The translations under genes were made by a program, and so were the position numbers. From assembly GCA_027051315.1 (NCBI GenBank), contig JALTZE010000028.1, positions 1 through 6,445 of the forward strand: DNA of 6,445 nucleotides. Direction: 5' to 3'. A model generated the notes under the pieces. That model made no database searches. It was not told where the DNA came from and worked only from the letters and a program-made list of their open reading frames with translations. The stretch is from Micavibrio sp. (GTDB lineage Bacteria > Pseudomonadota > Alphaproteobacteria > Micavibrionales > Micavibrionaceae). This document shows positions 1-6,445 of the stretch, piece by piece (within the stretch, counting starts at the first letter, position 1; each line of letters starts with the position of its first letter).

Positions 1-262
1 TTAAAATCTTATCTTTAAGCATAATATCATCAAGAAATATGTTGCTAGCAAATACATAGGATTTGACATGTTCTAAAACATCTTTGGGCCAAAAATCTGG
101 ATTTTCAGATAAAGCGGATATTCTCTTTGGTGATTTTTCTTTATCTTTAATTTCAGCTAAGTACGCATTTCTTTTGGGGTAACTAGACCAACATTCTCTT
201 TCAAGATTATAAAGAAGATATAGTTGGGTCATTTTTTCCAGTGCATCATCTTGTTGTAGAGC
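1..262 (-). pseudogene. Fourth fragment of the broken gene, continuing past the left edge
   Basis: Seen: directly after the TAG at 263-265 the same minus-strand frame stays open for 87 codons to the window edge. It begins ALQQDDALEKMTQLYLLYNL and later includes PDFWPKDVLEHVKSYVFASN. The composition is coding-like: charged, with spaced aromatics and few low-complexity runs. A start inside (ATG at 244) is possible but has no visible ribosome binding site. Inference: the ancestral protein carried on through the stop and ended outside the window. No family recognised. Confidence 0.55.
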
Positions 263-1141
263 CTAATGTTGCGCTTTTCTTAAAACACCTCTGATATTTT
301 TATCCAGCAAATCTAAAAACTTTTTATGCTCGGGAGATATAACTATCTTACTACCACCATAGCCATTTGATAGTTTTTCTTGTAATAATTTAGCCATTTG
401 ATGTCTTAAAGTTGCCAAACTATCAGCAGTGGCAATTTGCTCATCAAAAGACAAATCATTGTAGTTTTTTTGAAAATTTATGGCTTTAGAAATAAGAGGT
501 ATTAAATTGCTTTGTATTACAAACCTTTCATAGTTTTCAAGGCTTGCCTGTGCAACTTCTTGGCTATCGGAATTTGCATCTGGCGGTGAAACTGCTATAT
601 TTGTGATTACTGTGGATAGACTATATATGTCTATATCAGGTGTTTTTTCCAGATATTGCATGACGTCAAATGTATGCAAATACCACATATATTTTGGAGT
701 TCTATATCTATTTTGTATGTTTTCATCATATTCCCTTACAAAGGCTTTAATATTTTCTCTAGTATCTATAGGTGTTTCATAGCCAATATTGGTAGCCACA
801 ACTTGCATCATATCTGTTAACTTATAATTACCTGATATAACATTTTCGGTTTGCTGAGATAAAATACCCAAAAAATCACAAAATGTTGTATAACGAGAAA
901 CATCAAACATTTTAAAGAAAAGACCTTTTTCATCCCTTACGATATAATCAGCAATCATATTTTCTTGTTCAGGAGTTAAGCCTTTTAAGTTCCACTGGTT
1001 TAAGTCCTTTTTAAAAATACTAAATGAAAAATTATAGATTAAACTTTCTGTAACATCTTTCTTTTTGCGCAATATGCTTATTTCTTTAGAAACGGCATGA
1101 AGTTCTTCATCCTTAGCTTTCTTATCTTCTTTATCTGTTAA
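263..1141 (-). pseudogene. Third fragment of the broken gene, unrecognised helical protein segment
   Basis: Seen: after the TAA at 1142-1144 the same frame is open for 292 codons to a TAG at 263-265. The first available start is a TTG at 1072 with no ribosome binding site, and the first ATG in frame is about 37 codons further on. The 23 codons before the TTG (LTDKEDKKAKDEELHAVS...) look just like the coding sequence after it. So the TTG is probably not a real start and this is an internal piece. The protein is charged and mostly helical, with aromatic-rich stretches such as TPKYMWYLHTFDVMQYL. It has no signal peptide, membrane helix or motif I recognise. A gene finder may call 263-1072 as a separate 269-aa hypothetical protein. 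Confidence 0.6.
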
Positions 1142-1144
1142 TTA

Positions 1145-1372
1145 TCTTACTTCTTCCCATAATATTCTTTGTTTTTCCTCTATAGATTTTTGAGCGGAAG
1201 ATGCCTCTAAATAAATATCACTGGCTATTTGCAAAACCTTAAAAGCAGTATCAAATATTCTTTGTCTTTGTGCTTCCTTTGCGGTGATTACTTCACTTTT
1301 AAAGCCCTCACCAAAATGCTTTTGGAATATTGGATTATCAAATTTAAAAAGAGCACCATCTATTGATAATTT
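1145..1372 (-). pseudogene. Middle fragment of the broken gene, between the frameshift and the TAA
   Basis: Seen: about 76 codons open in the frame one base on from the upstream ORF. They read roughly LSIDGALFKFDN, then FQKHFGEGFKSEVI, then a Gln/Lys/Glu-rich helical stretch ending WEEVR before the TAA at 1142-1144. Composition and predicted helicity match the sequence on both sides. There is no start codon with a ribosome binding site at its head, so it is unlikely to be translated on its own. It accounts for most of the apparent 270-base gap between the two long ORFs. Confidence 0.65.
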
Positions 1373-3377
1373 TCCCTCTTTCTATAACTTTATTATTAAT
1401 TCTATAAGGTCCTTCGTTATCTTCAATTTCAGGTAAAGAATTTTGTAATAAGCTAAAATTAAGAACCTTGCTATCTGCTATAGTTTCTCTATTAAATTCC
1501 TCCTTTACTCCTTCAAAGCTTCTAAAATCTTCATCATTTAAGCTAAGAATATCATCACATATTGTATCAAAAAGAGCGGATTCACTATCAAAATAATTTC
1601 TAATATAGTCATATGCGGCTAATACCATAGCATTATTTACAATATAATCCAGTTCATACTTGGAAACTTCTTTATCAGATACACTTCCATCATCATTTAC
1701 GGCATAGCAATCATAATTATTTGTTCTGATATAAGGGGCATTATGCGTAATTCTGAAATCTTCAATATCATACTCTTTTAAGAAAGATACAATATATTCT
1801 TTTGTTTTCTCATCTGTTTTAGCAATCTCAACTAGATTATTCCATGGAATAACTTTGTTAGCTTCCAAATCGGGATATGGCTTAATTGAATTACGAAAAC
1901 TATAATTATCAGCATAAATAAATGATAAATTATCAAACTTGAGAGCTCCATTATTATAACCATAATATGCTGATTCAATATCTGTTTTTATTTTGAATAG
2001 CCGTTTTAATTCTTCGGCAGCTTCTATAAACTCCACGGCACCTTTGGCAGCGCAAATCTTCTTTTTCACGCTTTCTATATCAATTTCTATTTGAGGTAAA
2101 ACGCGGGCGTCATTTTCTTTTTGCTCATATTTATTGCGATAGAGCTTTTCTTTAAAAAGATGATAGAAATACGTGTACATTATACCAGAAGCATCTAAAT
2201 AATTTACATCTCCTGCTTCTGGATAGCCATTTTGGACTATATGTTGATAAGCTTTATTCTGCAAATAAACATTTAGCATTTGTGCTTTGATAAGTTCAGT
2301 TTTTTTATCGTTTTGATTTATTGCTCTTTCTTCCCTTACCTGTTCAATAATGCCTTCTGCCAGAGTAGCTAGCTTTTGCTGATATTTTTTCTCTATTGTT
2401 TGACCGGCAAAATATCCTATATTCTCCTCATCAATGCTTTTTTGAAGTTGTTTTAATTTCCACTTCAGATTGAAAGCTTGGTCATGCGGGTCATCTTCGG
2501 ATAAAGTATCTAATCGTGCTTGCAAGTCATCTAATTCATCTTGGAATGTTTCTTCCTTCGATTTCTTAGAGGAAAGATACTCAACACAATCAACTAAGAT
2601 TCTTAATTTATCTAAAGGCTCTTGTTCTTCGTAATTGTTTCCTTTTAAGAAGGCTGTAATAGGGTCACTATATTCAACTGCAAAAACGGTTTTATCAAAA
2701 TCAGAAGGGATTCTCTCATCTATAAGGTGGGAAAGTCTTGTTAAGGAAGCCTCTAAAGCGGCCTTTCTATTACTGTGCATCATATGTGCATCTAATATTT
2801 CAGACCACTTGATACCTTCTTCTTCCTTATCTAATATACCCTCGCTTCTACGCGTTTCTTCTTTTTGCTGCTCTGCATATTCAGTGAACTTTTCTTGCAT
2901 TTTTAGTGCTTGTTTCGGGTCAGAGCCCGCATCATACATCAAGTCTACAGAATGAAGGTCAGCAAGTTCTTCCTCTCCCTTAGAGTTATTCGCTACGCCA
3001 TAATCTCTAATAATCCTATGTGTAAGTTCATGACCTAGCACATAATCAAGCTGGTCAATATTATCGACCATTTCTATCAACCCCTTTGTCACGCAAATTA
3101 CAGGAGTATCTAATGGATTTTTAACATAAACTATATTTTTGTAATCGCATCTTCTTGGTCTTTCGCTTTCCTTAAAAATGGGCGCGAAGAAAGCATTAGG
3201 CTTATCAATATCAGACATAACAAATGAAACAGGATTTTTCTCAAAATCAATACTCCGACCTGCTAGCAACTTTGCTCTGCCTAACAAGAAATTGTGTATT
3301 TTTTGTCCTTCAATAGAATGAGGGTTAACAATACTATATTTAACAAATAAATTTTCCTCTATTACCAATCCATACAT
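1344..3377 (-). CDS. M48-like zinc metallopeptidase with long helical C-terminal region (677 aa, N-terminal part of the broken gene)
   Basis: Seen: residues 83-120 follow the M48 pattern, with a CVTKGLIEMVDN strand-helix leading to VLGHELTH. H116, E117 and H120 are the expected two zinc ligands and the catalytic Glu. The third ligand is probably E136 in an ExxAD motif (E136...A139-D140), followed by an AGSDP turn near 150-154 like the AGyDP of M48 enzymes. HMMHSNRKAAL (198-208) sits where M48 proteins carry their 'HP..eRi..L' segment. No signal peptide or membrane helix is visible, unlike HtpX or Ste24, so a cytosolic or otherwise soluble enzyme is likely. Residues about 270-385 are highly charged and probably coiled-coil; the remainder to 669 is unrecognised. 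The last eight residues (IINRWCSF) are out-of-frame read-through after the lesion. The ATG start has only a weak GGAAG (3389-3393) 11 nt upstream. Substrate and role are unknown. Confidence 0.7.
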   Translation of the reverse strand: MYGLVIEENLFVKYSIVNPHSIEGQKIHNFLLGRAKLLAGRSIDFEKNPVSFVMSDIDKPNAFFAPIFKESERPRRCDYKNIVYVKNPLDTPVICVTKGLIEMVDNIDQLDYVLGHELTHRIIRDYGVANNSKGEEELADLHSVDLMYDAGSDPKQALKMQEKFTEYAEQQKEETRRSEGILDKEEEGIKWSEILDAHMMHSNRKAALEASLTRLSHLIDERIPSDFDKTVFAVEYSDPITAFLKGNNYEEQEPLDKLRILVDCVEYLSSKKSKEETFQDELDDLQARLDTLSEDDPHDQAFNLKWKLKQLQKSIDEENIGYFAGQTIEKKYQQKLATLAEGIIEQVREERAINQNDKKTELIKAQMLNVYLQNKAYQHIVQNGYPEAGDVNYLDASGIMYTYFYHLFKEKLYRNKYEQKENDARVLPQIEIDIESVKKKICAAKGAVEFIEAAEELKRLFKIKTDIESAYYGYNNGALKFDNLSFIYADNYSFRNSIKPYPDLEANKVIPWNNLVEIAKTDEKTKEYIVSFLKEYDIEDFRITHNAPYIRTNNYDCYAVNDDGSVSDKEVSKYELDYIVNNAMVLAAYDYIRNYFDSESALFDTICDDILSLNDEDFRSFEGVKEEFNRETIADSKVLNFSLLQNSLPEIEDNEGPYRINNKVIERGKIINRWCSF

Positions 3378-3463
3378 AAGTTATTTCACTTCCATAATAC
3401 AGAGTTGTTCCTTAATAAAAAGGATGCTTAACATAATTATGGAAAAGGGCGAGAAAATATAAG

Positions 3464-3480
3464 AATAATACAAAATTATT
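3464..3480 (-). terminator. Weak AT-only hairpin after queH
   Basis: Seen: on the minus strand AATAAT and ATTATT can pair as a 6-bp stem around a TTTGT loop, three bases after the queH stop, followed by a partly T-rich stretch. With no G-C pairs and no clean T-run it would be a poor intrinsic terminator. It may only reflect AT-rich spacer. The 105-base gap here (3378-3482) holds no convincing promoter or other feature. Confidence 0.2.
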
Positions 3481-3482
3481 AT

Positions 3483-4124
3483 CTAACCTTCGTAAAATTC
3501 TTCGCAGATTTTTATTTTGGGGCGGCCGTTCTTTTCTCGCCATTCGTTACTATCTCTCAAAGAATATATACAGCCACAATATTCCTGCTTATAGAATTTT
3601 TCCTTCTTTGCAATTTCATACATTCTTGCCCCGCCACCATGTTTACGCCAATTATATGTCCAATATTCCACTCCATCATAATGGGAGGCTGCACGCAAAC
3701 CACATTCATTAATTTGATTCATATTTTTCCATCTAGAAATACCAAGCGAACTTGTAAATAATTTAAAACCATTTTCTTTGGCGTACAATGCTGTACGTTC
3801 AAATCTCATATCAAAACACATAGTACATCTTTTTCCACGTTCTGGTTCAAATTCCATACCTTTTGCCCGACTAAACCAATCTTGCACATCATAATCACCA
3901 TCAACATATTCTTTACCTAATTTATCAGCAAATCGCTTATTTTCATTTTTTCTAATTTCATATTCTTTCAACGGGTGAATATTTGGATTATAAAAGAAAA
4001 TGGTAAAATCAATCCCTGAATCCGTCATTCTTTGCATCAAATCACCAGAACAAGGCGCACAACAACTATGCAGAAGAACTTTCTTCTCTCCATTTGGGGT
4101 TTCAAGCTTTGGTATATTCGTCAT
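3483..4124 (-). CDS. queH: Epoxyqueuosine reductase QueH
   Basis: QueH reduces epoxyqueuosine to queuosine at the wobble position (34) of GUN-anticodon tRNAs; it is the non-orthologous replacement for the cobalamin-dependent QueG. Seen: the N-terminal motif [11 protein letters not shown] (C21, C22, C25), [17 protein letters not shown] (43-59), RCTMCFDMR with C100 and C103, [11 protein letters not shown] (124-134), and [11 protein letters not shown] with C183 and C185. These are the conserved cysteine pairs and blocks of the QueH (formerly DUF208) family, whose cysteines bind the metal cofactor. At 213 aa the length is normal and the protein is soluble. ATG 4124 has AGGA about 10 nt upstream and lies 36 nt after queA, so co-transcription is likely. 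QueA makes this enzyme's substrate, which supports the call. The stop is TAG. Confidence 0.95.
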   Translation of the reverse strand: MTNIPKLETPNGEKKVLLHSCCAPCSGDLMQRMTDSGIDFTIFFYNPNIHPLKEYEIRKNENKRFADKLGKEYVDGDYDVQDWFSRAKGMEFEPERGKRCTMCFDMRFERTALYAKENGFKLFTSSLGISRWKNMNQINECGLRAASHYDGVEYWTYNWRKHGGGARMYEIAKKEKFYKQEYCGCIYSLRDSNEWREKNGRPKIKICEEFYEG

Positions 4125-4160
4125 TATTGCTTAATCCTACATAATTCTAATTTAAAAATA

Positions 4161-5189
4161 TCATTTTGGAGATAATAACATAGCATCACCATAAGAAAAA
4201 AATCTGTATCTTTCTTTTATAGCTTCTTCATATGCTTCTTTTATATTATCCTGACCAGCAAAAGCACTAACCAACATCAACAAAGTAGACTCAGGAAGAT
4301 GAAAATTAGTAATCATCATATCGACAGAATTAAATTTATAACCAGGATAAATAAATATATCTGTTTCCCCTTTATATGGTTTTAATTCACCACCTTTTGC
4401 TGCAGTCTCCAGACACCGCACGGAAGTAGTACCAACAGCAATCACCCTACCACCTTTTTTACGTACGTCTCTTATTTTATCACAAACTTCTTTAGAAACT
4501 TCTATAATTTCTGAATGCATAACATGGTCTTTAATATCATCAACACGTACAGGCAAGAACGTACCAGAACCGACATGAAGAGTAACAAAAGCTTTATCAA
4601 TTCCCTTTTCTTCTAACCTTTTAAATATATCATCATCAAAATGTAAACCAGCAGTAGGAGCAGCAGCAGAACCTGTTTTTTTTGCATATATAGTTTGGTA
4701 ACGATTGTTATCAAATTCTTCATCCTCCCTCTCCATATAGGGTGGAATTGGCATATGACCATATTTATCCATTATTTCAAGCCAATCTTTATCCTCATCT
4801 CTACCATTGACTAATTTTAAGATGAACAAAGCTTCATCGCGCCCCTCAACAATAATCTCTATATCATCATTGATTAATATAACAGTACCTATTTTCGAGT
4901 TAGTAGTTTTAAGATGAGCAAGAACCCTCCCCTCCTCTAAAACCCTTTCTACTAATATTTCTGCTTTACCACCTGTATCTTTACGTCCGTATATTCTGGC
5001 CTGCATAACTTTGCTATCATTAAAAATCAACAAATCACCTTCATTTAACAAATCAGGCAAATCAGAAAATTTTTTATGAGAGATATTACTGCCATTAACA
5101 CATAATAATCTGCTACCACTTCTATTTTCACAAGGTCTGCTTGCTATCAGCTCTTTTGGCAAATCAAACGTAAAATCTTGGCGTTTCAT
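4161..5189 (-). CDS. queA: tRNA preQ1(34) S-adenosylmethionine ribosyltransferase-isomerase QueA
   Basis: QueA transfers and isomerises the ribosyl moiety of S-adenosylmethionine onto preQ1 already in the tRNA anticodon, giving epoxyqueuosine. Seen: the full set of family blocks in order: DLPKELIASRP...R..SRLL (9-29), LIFNDSKVMQARIYG (54-68), GHMPIPPYM (144-152), AAPTAGLHF (176-184), TLHVGSGTFLPVR (203-215), AVGTTSVRCLE (251-261) and TNFHLPESTLLMLVSAF (294-310). The length of 342 aa is typical and nothing is missing. The ATG directly follows the purS TAA with no spacer. I see no strong ribosome binding site inside the end of purS, so translation is probably coupled to purS. Its placement after purS, where purQ would be expected, is unusual. 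Confidence 0.97.
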   Translation of the reverse strand: MKRQDFTFDLPKELIASRPCENRSGSRLLCVNGSNISHKKFSDLPDLLNEGDLLIFNDSKVMQARIYGRKDTGGKAEILVERVLEEGRVLAHLKTTNSKIGTVILINDDIEIIVEGRDEALFILKLVNGRDEDKDWLEIMDKYGHMPIPPYMEREDEEFDNNRYQTIYAKKTGSAAAPTAGLHFDDDIFKRLEEKGIDKAFVTLHVGSGTFLPVRVDDIKDHVMHSEIIEVSKEVCDKIRDVRKKGGRVIAVGTTSVRCLETAAKGGELKPYKGETDIFIYPGYKFNSVDMMITNFHLPESTLLMLVSAFAGQDNIKEAYEEAIKERYRFFSYGDAMLLSPK

Positions 5190-5432
5190 TTATATTATTT
5201 CTATATCATAATCTTCGATAACAGGATTAGCCAAAAGACTTTCACACATCCTTACTACTTGCGCATGAACCTCCTCTTTATCCATACCATCTTCCATTTC
5301 CAAAGTAATAACTTTTCCCTGCCTTACTTCACCAACTCCCTCAAAGCCTAAACCACCCAAAGCATGTTCAATAGCTTTTCCCTGTGGGTCAAGAACACCA
5401 TTTTTTAACATTATCTTTACTGTAACTTTCAT
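5190..5432 (-). CDS. purS: Phosphoribosylformylglycinamidine synthase subunit PurS
   Basis: PurS is the small structural subunit of the three-part FGAM synthase (PurL-PurQ-PurS). It bridges the glutaminase and synthase subunits in the fourth step of de novo purine synthesis. Seen: 80 aa, the usual length, with the family pattern KV.V.LK.GVLDPQGKAIEHALGGLGF near the start, a VRQGKVI.LEM strand, and a C-terminal CESLLANPVIEDYDIEI block. The ATG lies 9 nt after the purC stop and its ribosome binding site overlaps that stop, so expression is coupled to purC. The partner genes purQ and purL, often next in alphaproteobacterial clusters, are not in the window; queA follows instead. Confidence 0.95.
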   Translation of the reverse strand: MKVTVKIMLKNGVLDPQGKAIEHALGGLGFEGVGEVRQGKVITLEMEDGMDKEEVHAQVVRMCESLLANPVIEDYDIEII

Positions 5433-5439
5433 TTTTTAT

Positions 5440-5443
5440 TCCT
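5440..5443 (-). promoter_or_regulatory. purS ribosome binding site overlapping the purC stop codon
   Basis: Seen: AGGA shares its first two bases with the purC TAG and lies 7 nt before the purS ATG. This spacing supports the 5432 start and suggests that ribosomes ending purC help start purS. A TAA two codons after the TAG, in the purC frame, acts as a backup stop. Confidence 0.6.
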
Positions 5444-6302
5444 ATTTTTTCGTACGTGGTTTTCCAGATACTGGTATAACACTTCTTAATTTTCTTTGCT
5501 TTGCAAGTTCATTTTCAATATCACCAAGACTTGCTGCAATATGTTCATTAATATTACCACCAGAAATAATACCATCTTTCGGTATAAGCCCAAGTCTTTT
5601 TGCTATTTCTTGGTATGATTCAATCACTTTACCAATGTCTTTTCTAAATCTATCCTTATCCATAATCTCATCGGTTTTTTCGTCCCATAAACGACAATTA
5701 TCAGGAGATATTTCATCACCTAAAACAATATATACTTCACCATATTCACCATATATACGACCAAATTCCAGTTTAAAATCGACAAGCTTTATACCGATAC
5801 CAGCAAATAAACCAGAAAGAAAATCATTAATCCTGTATGACATGCCAACGATTTCTTCCATTTCATAATGGTCAGCAAGATTAAAAGTAACTATATGGTC
5901 TTCCCCCAAAGGAGGGTCATTAAGCTCATCTTTTTTATAGTAATATTCAATTAAAGGCTTTGGCAGATATTCACCCTCTTTTAATCCTAAACGCTTAGAA
6001 AGCGAGCCTGCTGCGATATTACGAATAACCACCTCTATTGGAATAATTTCTATTTTTCTTACAAGCTGCTCCCTCATATTAATAGATTTTATAAAATGCG
6101 TAGCTATTCCTATCTGTTCAAGCTTCGTCATTAGATGAGCAGAAATCCTGTTATTCAAGACTCCTTTACCTGCTATAATATCGTGTTTTTTGCCATTAAA
6201 GGCCGTTGCATCATCTTTAAAATACTGAATCACAGTACCAGATTCTGTACCTTCATATATAATTTTAGCTTTACCTTCATACAAAACTTTGCGCCGAGAC
6301 AT
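5442..6302 (-). CDS. purC: Phosphoribosylaminoimidazole-succinocarboxamide synthase (SAICAR synthetase)
   Basis: PurC joins aspartate to CAIR with ATP to form SAICAR in de novo purine synthesis (cytosolic). Seen: [12 protein letters not shown] (7-18) forms the nucleotide-binding start, followed by [20 protein letters not shown] (28-47), [20 protein letters not shown] (76-95) and [10 protein letters not shown] (97-106). Then come [10 protein letters not shown] (173-182) and [13 protein letters not shown] (195-207), all hallmark blocks. The catalytic core ends near 239 (EIAKRLGL), where most PurC proteins stop. Here about 47 more residues follow, ending in a basic RTKK tail, so the 286-aa protein is longer than the usual 235-255. 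ATG 6302 has a good ribosome binding site. It is first in the likely purC-purS-queA-queH operon and divergent from a plus-strand gene. Confidence 0.97.
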   Translation of the reverse strand: MSRRKVLYEGKAKIIYEGTESGTVIQYFKDDATAFNGKKHDIIAGKGVLNNRISAHLMTKLEQIGIATHFIKSINMREQLVRKIEIIPIEVVIRNIAAGSLSKRLGLKEGEYLPKPLIEYYYKKDELNDPPLGEDHIVTFNLADHYEMEEIVGMSYRINDFLSGLFAGIGIKLVDFKLEFGRIYGEYGEVYIVLGDEISPDNCRLWDEKTDEIMDKDRFRKDIGKVIESYQEIAKRLGLIPKDGIISGGNINEHIAASLGDIENELAKQRKLRSVIPVSGKPRTKK

Positions 6303-6307
6303 ATAAA

Positions 6308-6314
6308 TTTCCTC
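6308..6314 (-). promoter_or_regulatory. purC ribosome binding site
   Basis: Seen: GAGGAAA on the minus strand, with its GAGGA core 7 nt before the ATG at 6302. It is the clearest Shine-Dalgarno sequence on the minus strand here and confirms the purC start. Confidence 0.7.
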
Positions 6315-6335
6315 ATAAAAAAATATTTATACATT

Positions 6336-6364
6336 CATATAACAATGGATTTATCAAAAGTAAA
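6336..6364 (-). promoter_or_regulatory. Candidate purC operon promoter
   Basis: Seen: TTTACT (6359-6364) and TATATG (6336-6341) are separated by 17 nt and each match 4 of 6 bases of the -35 and -10 consensus. A competing -10, TATAAA (6326-6331), pairs only with TTGATA (6352-6357) at a 20-nt spacing. Such AT-rich sequence gives many chance matches, so only the general position, upstream of purC in the divergent spacer, is well supported. No PurR-like operator or purine riboswitch was recognised. Confidence 0.25.
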
Positions 6365-6412
6365 ATGTTACAAGCATTCTTAGTAAATTTTTTTTGTATC
6401 TACAGCTAGTTT

Positions 6413-6417
6413 AGGAG
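6413..6417 (+). promoter_or_regulatory. Ribosome binding site of the gene starting at the right edge
   Basis: Seen: AGGAG, extending to AGGAGAAG, about 9-12 nt before the ATG at 6430. It is a strong match to the Shine-Dalgarno consensus in otherwise AT-rich spacer and supports a plus-strand gene leaving the window. Confidence 0.55.
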
Positions 6418-6429
6418 AAGAATCAGGCT

Positions 6430-6445
6430 ATGAGCACACTAAATG
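6430..6445 (+). CDS. Start of an unidentified gene running off the right edge
   Basis: Seen: ATG at 6430 opens a frame reading MSTLN before the window ends, preceded by a good AGGAG. Five residues are too few to name a product. It is divergent from purC; the 127 bases between the two starts would hold both promoters. Confidence 0.45.

Larger units (their letters stand above)
1..3377 (-). pseudogene. Very large M48-like metallopeptidase gene, interrupted by one frameshift and two in-frame stops, partial at the left edge
   Basis: Seen: three consecutive open stretches on the minus strand join into one reading of about 1,125 codons. The first runs from ATG 3377 and goes out of frame near 1370-1380. 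In the next frame coding-like sequence runs to a TAA at 1142-1144. It continues in the same frame to a TAG at 263-265 and then stays open to base 1, so the true 3' end lies outside the window. Removing one A from the AAAA run at 1370-1373 joins the first two parts smoothly (IERGK followed by LSIDGALFKFDN). No convincing start codon with a ribosome binding site precedes the second or third part. Inference: a single ancestral gene, recently inactivated or carrying assembly errors. The N-terminal piece could still make a protein with a complete peptidase domain. Alternatives are stop readthrough or recoding, which three separate lesions make unlikely. Confidence 0.75.

Noticed and set aside
1070..1072. 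TTG as the start of a separate 269-aa gene ending at 263
   Set aside because: There is no ribosome binding site, and the frame upstream of the TTG back to the TAA at 1142-1144 is equally coding-like. It is better explained as an internal codon of a broken gene.
1366..1384. Programmed +1 frameshift or phase-variable tract in the peptidase gene
   Set aside because: The local runs are only GGG and AAAA, too short for a typical phase-variable tract. No recoding signal is evident, and two further stops downstream would still block the full product.
2635..2955. Plus-strand ORF of 106 codons
   Set aside because: It lies wholly opposite the M48-like peptidase coding sequence and its product is Ser/Leu-rich with no recognisable motif, as expected of an antisense shadow.
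3384..3482. Open frame of about 33 codons after the queH TAG, as a sign of TAG readthrough
   Set aside because: The translation is a hydrophobic, Ile/Tyr-rich stretch unlike QueH, whose conserved blocks are already complete. In AT-rich spacer such a short open run is easily due to chance.
5635..5868. Plus-strand ORF of 77 codons
   Set aside because: It is antisense to conserved purC core sequence, low-complexity and Ser/Ile-rich; a shadow ORF.
6135..6383. Plus-strand ORF of 82 codons spanning the purC start and the divergent spacer
   Set aside because: Most of it is antisense to purC and it has no ribosome binding site or motif. It would also cover the purC promoter region.

Overview
The window is AT-rich and almost fully coding. 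Every complete gene reads on the minus strand. PurC is a close match in wording to alphaproteobacterial PurC proteins (for example the NMREQL, AAGSL-KRLG and [10 protein letters not shown] blocks). Together with PurS, low GC and queuosine genes, this suggests an AT-rich alphaproteobacterium, perhaps an uncultured host-associated or gut lineage. That placement is inferred from family knowledge; no search was run.

Right part (about 3483-6302, minus strand): a compact run purC > purS > queA > queH. PurC and PurS belong to de novo purine synthesis. QueA and QueH carry out the last two known steps of queuosine formation on tRNA. Spacings are 9 nt (purC-purS), 0 nt (purS-queA) and 36 nt (queA-queH), so one transcript is likely. 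At the far right edge a plus-strand gene appears to begin (ribosome binding site plus ATG at 6430), divergent from purC, so 6303-6429 is a two-way promoter region.

Left part (1-3377, minus strand): one very large gene of about 1,125 or more codons, running off the left edge. Its N-terminal ~215 residues form a recognisable M48-type zinc metallopeptidase domain (HELTH, then an ExxAD third-ligand motif), with no membrane segments. The rest is long, helical, charged and unrecognised. Three lesions break the frame: a one-base frame change near 1370-1380, an in-frame TAA at 1142-1144 and an in-frame TAG at 263-265. Coding-like sequence continues in a consistent frame after each one, so the locus looks like a recently decayed or error-containing single gene rather than several separate ones. 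This is the most interesting part of the window.

I found no tRNA, rRNA, CRISPR array, insertion sequence or riboswitch.
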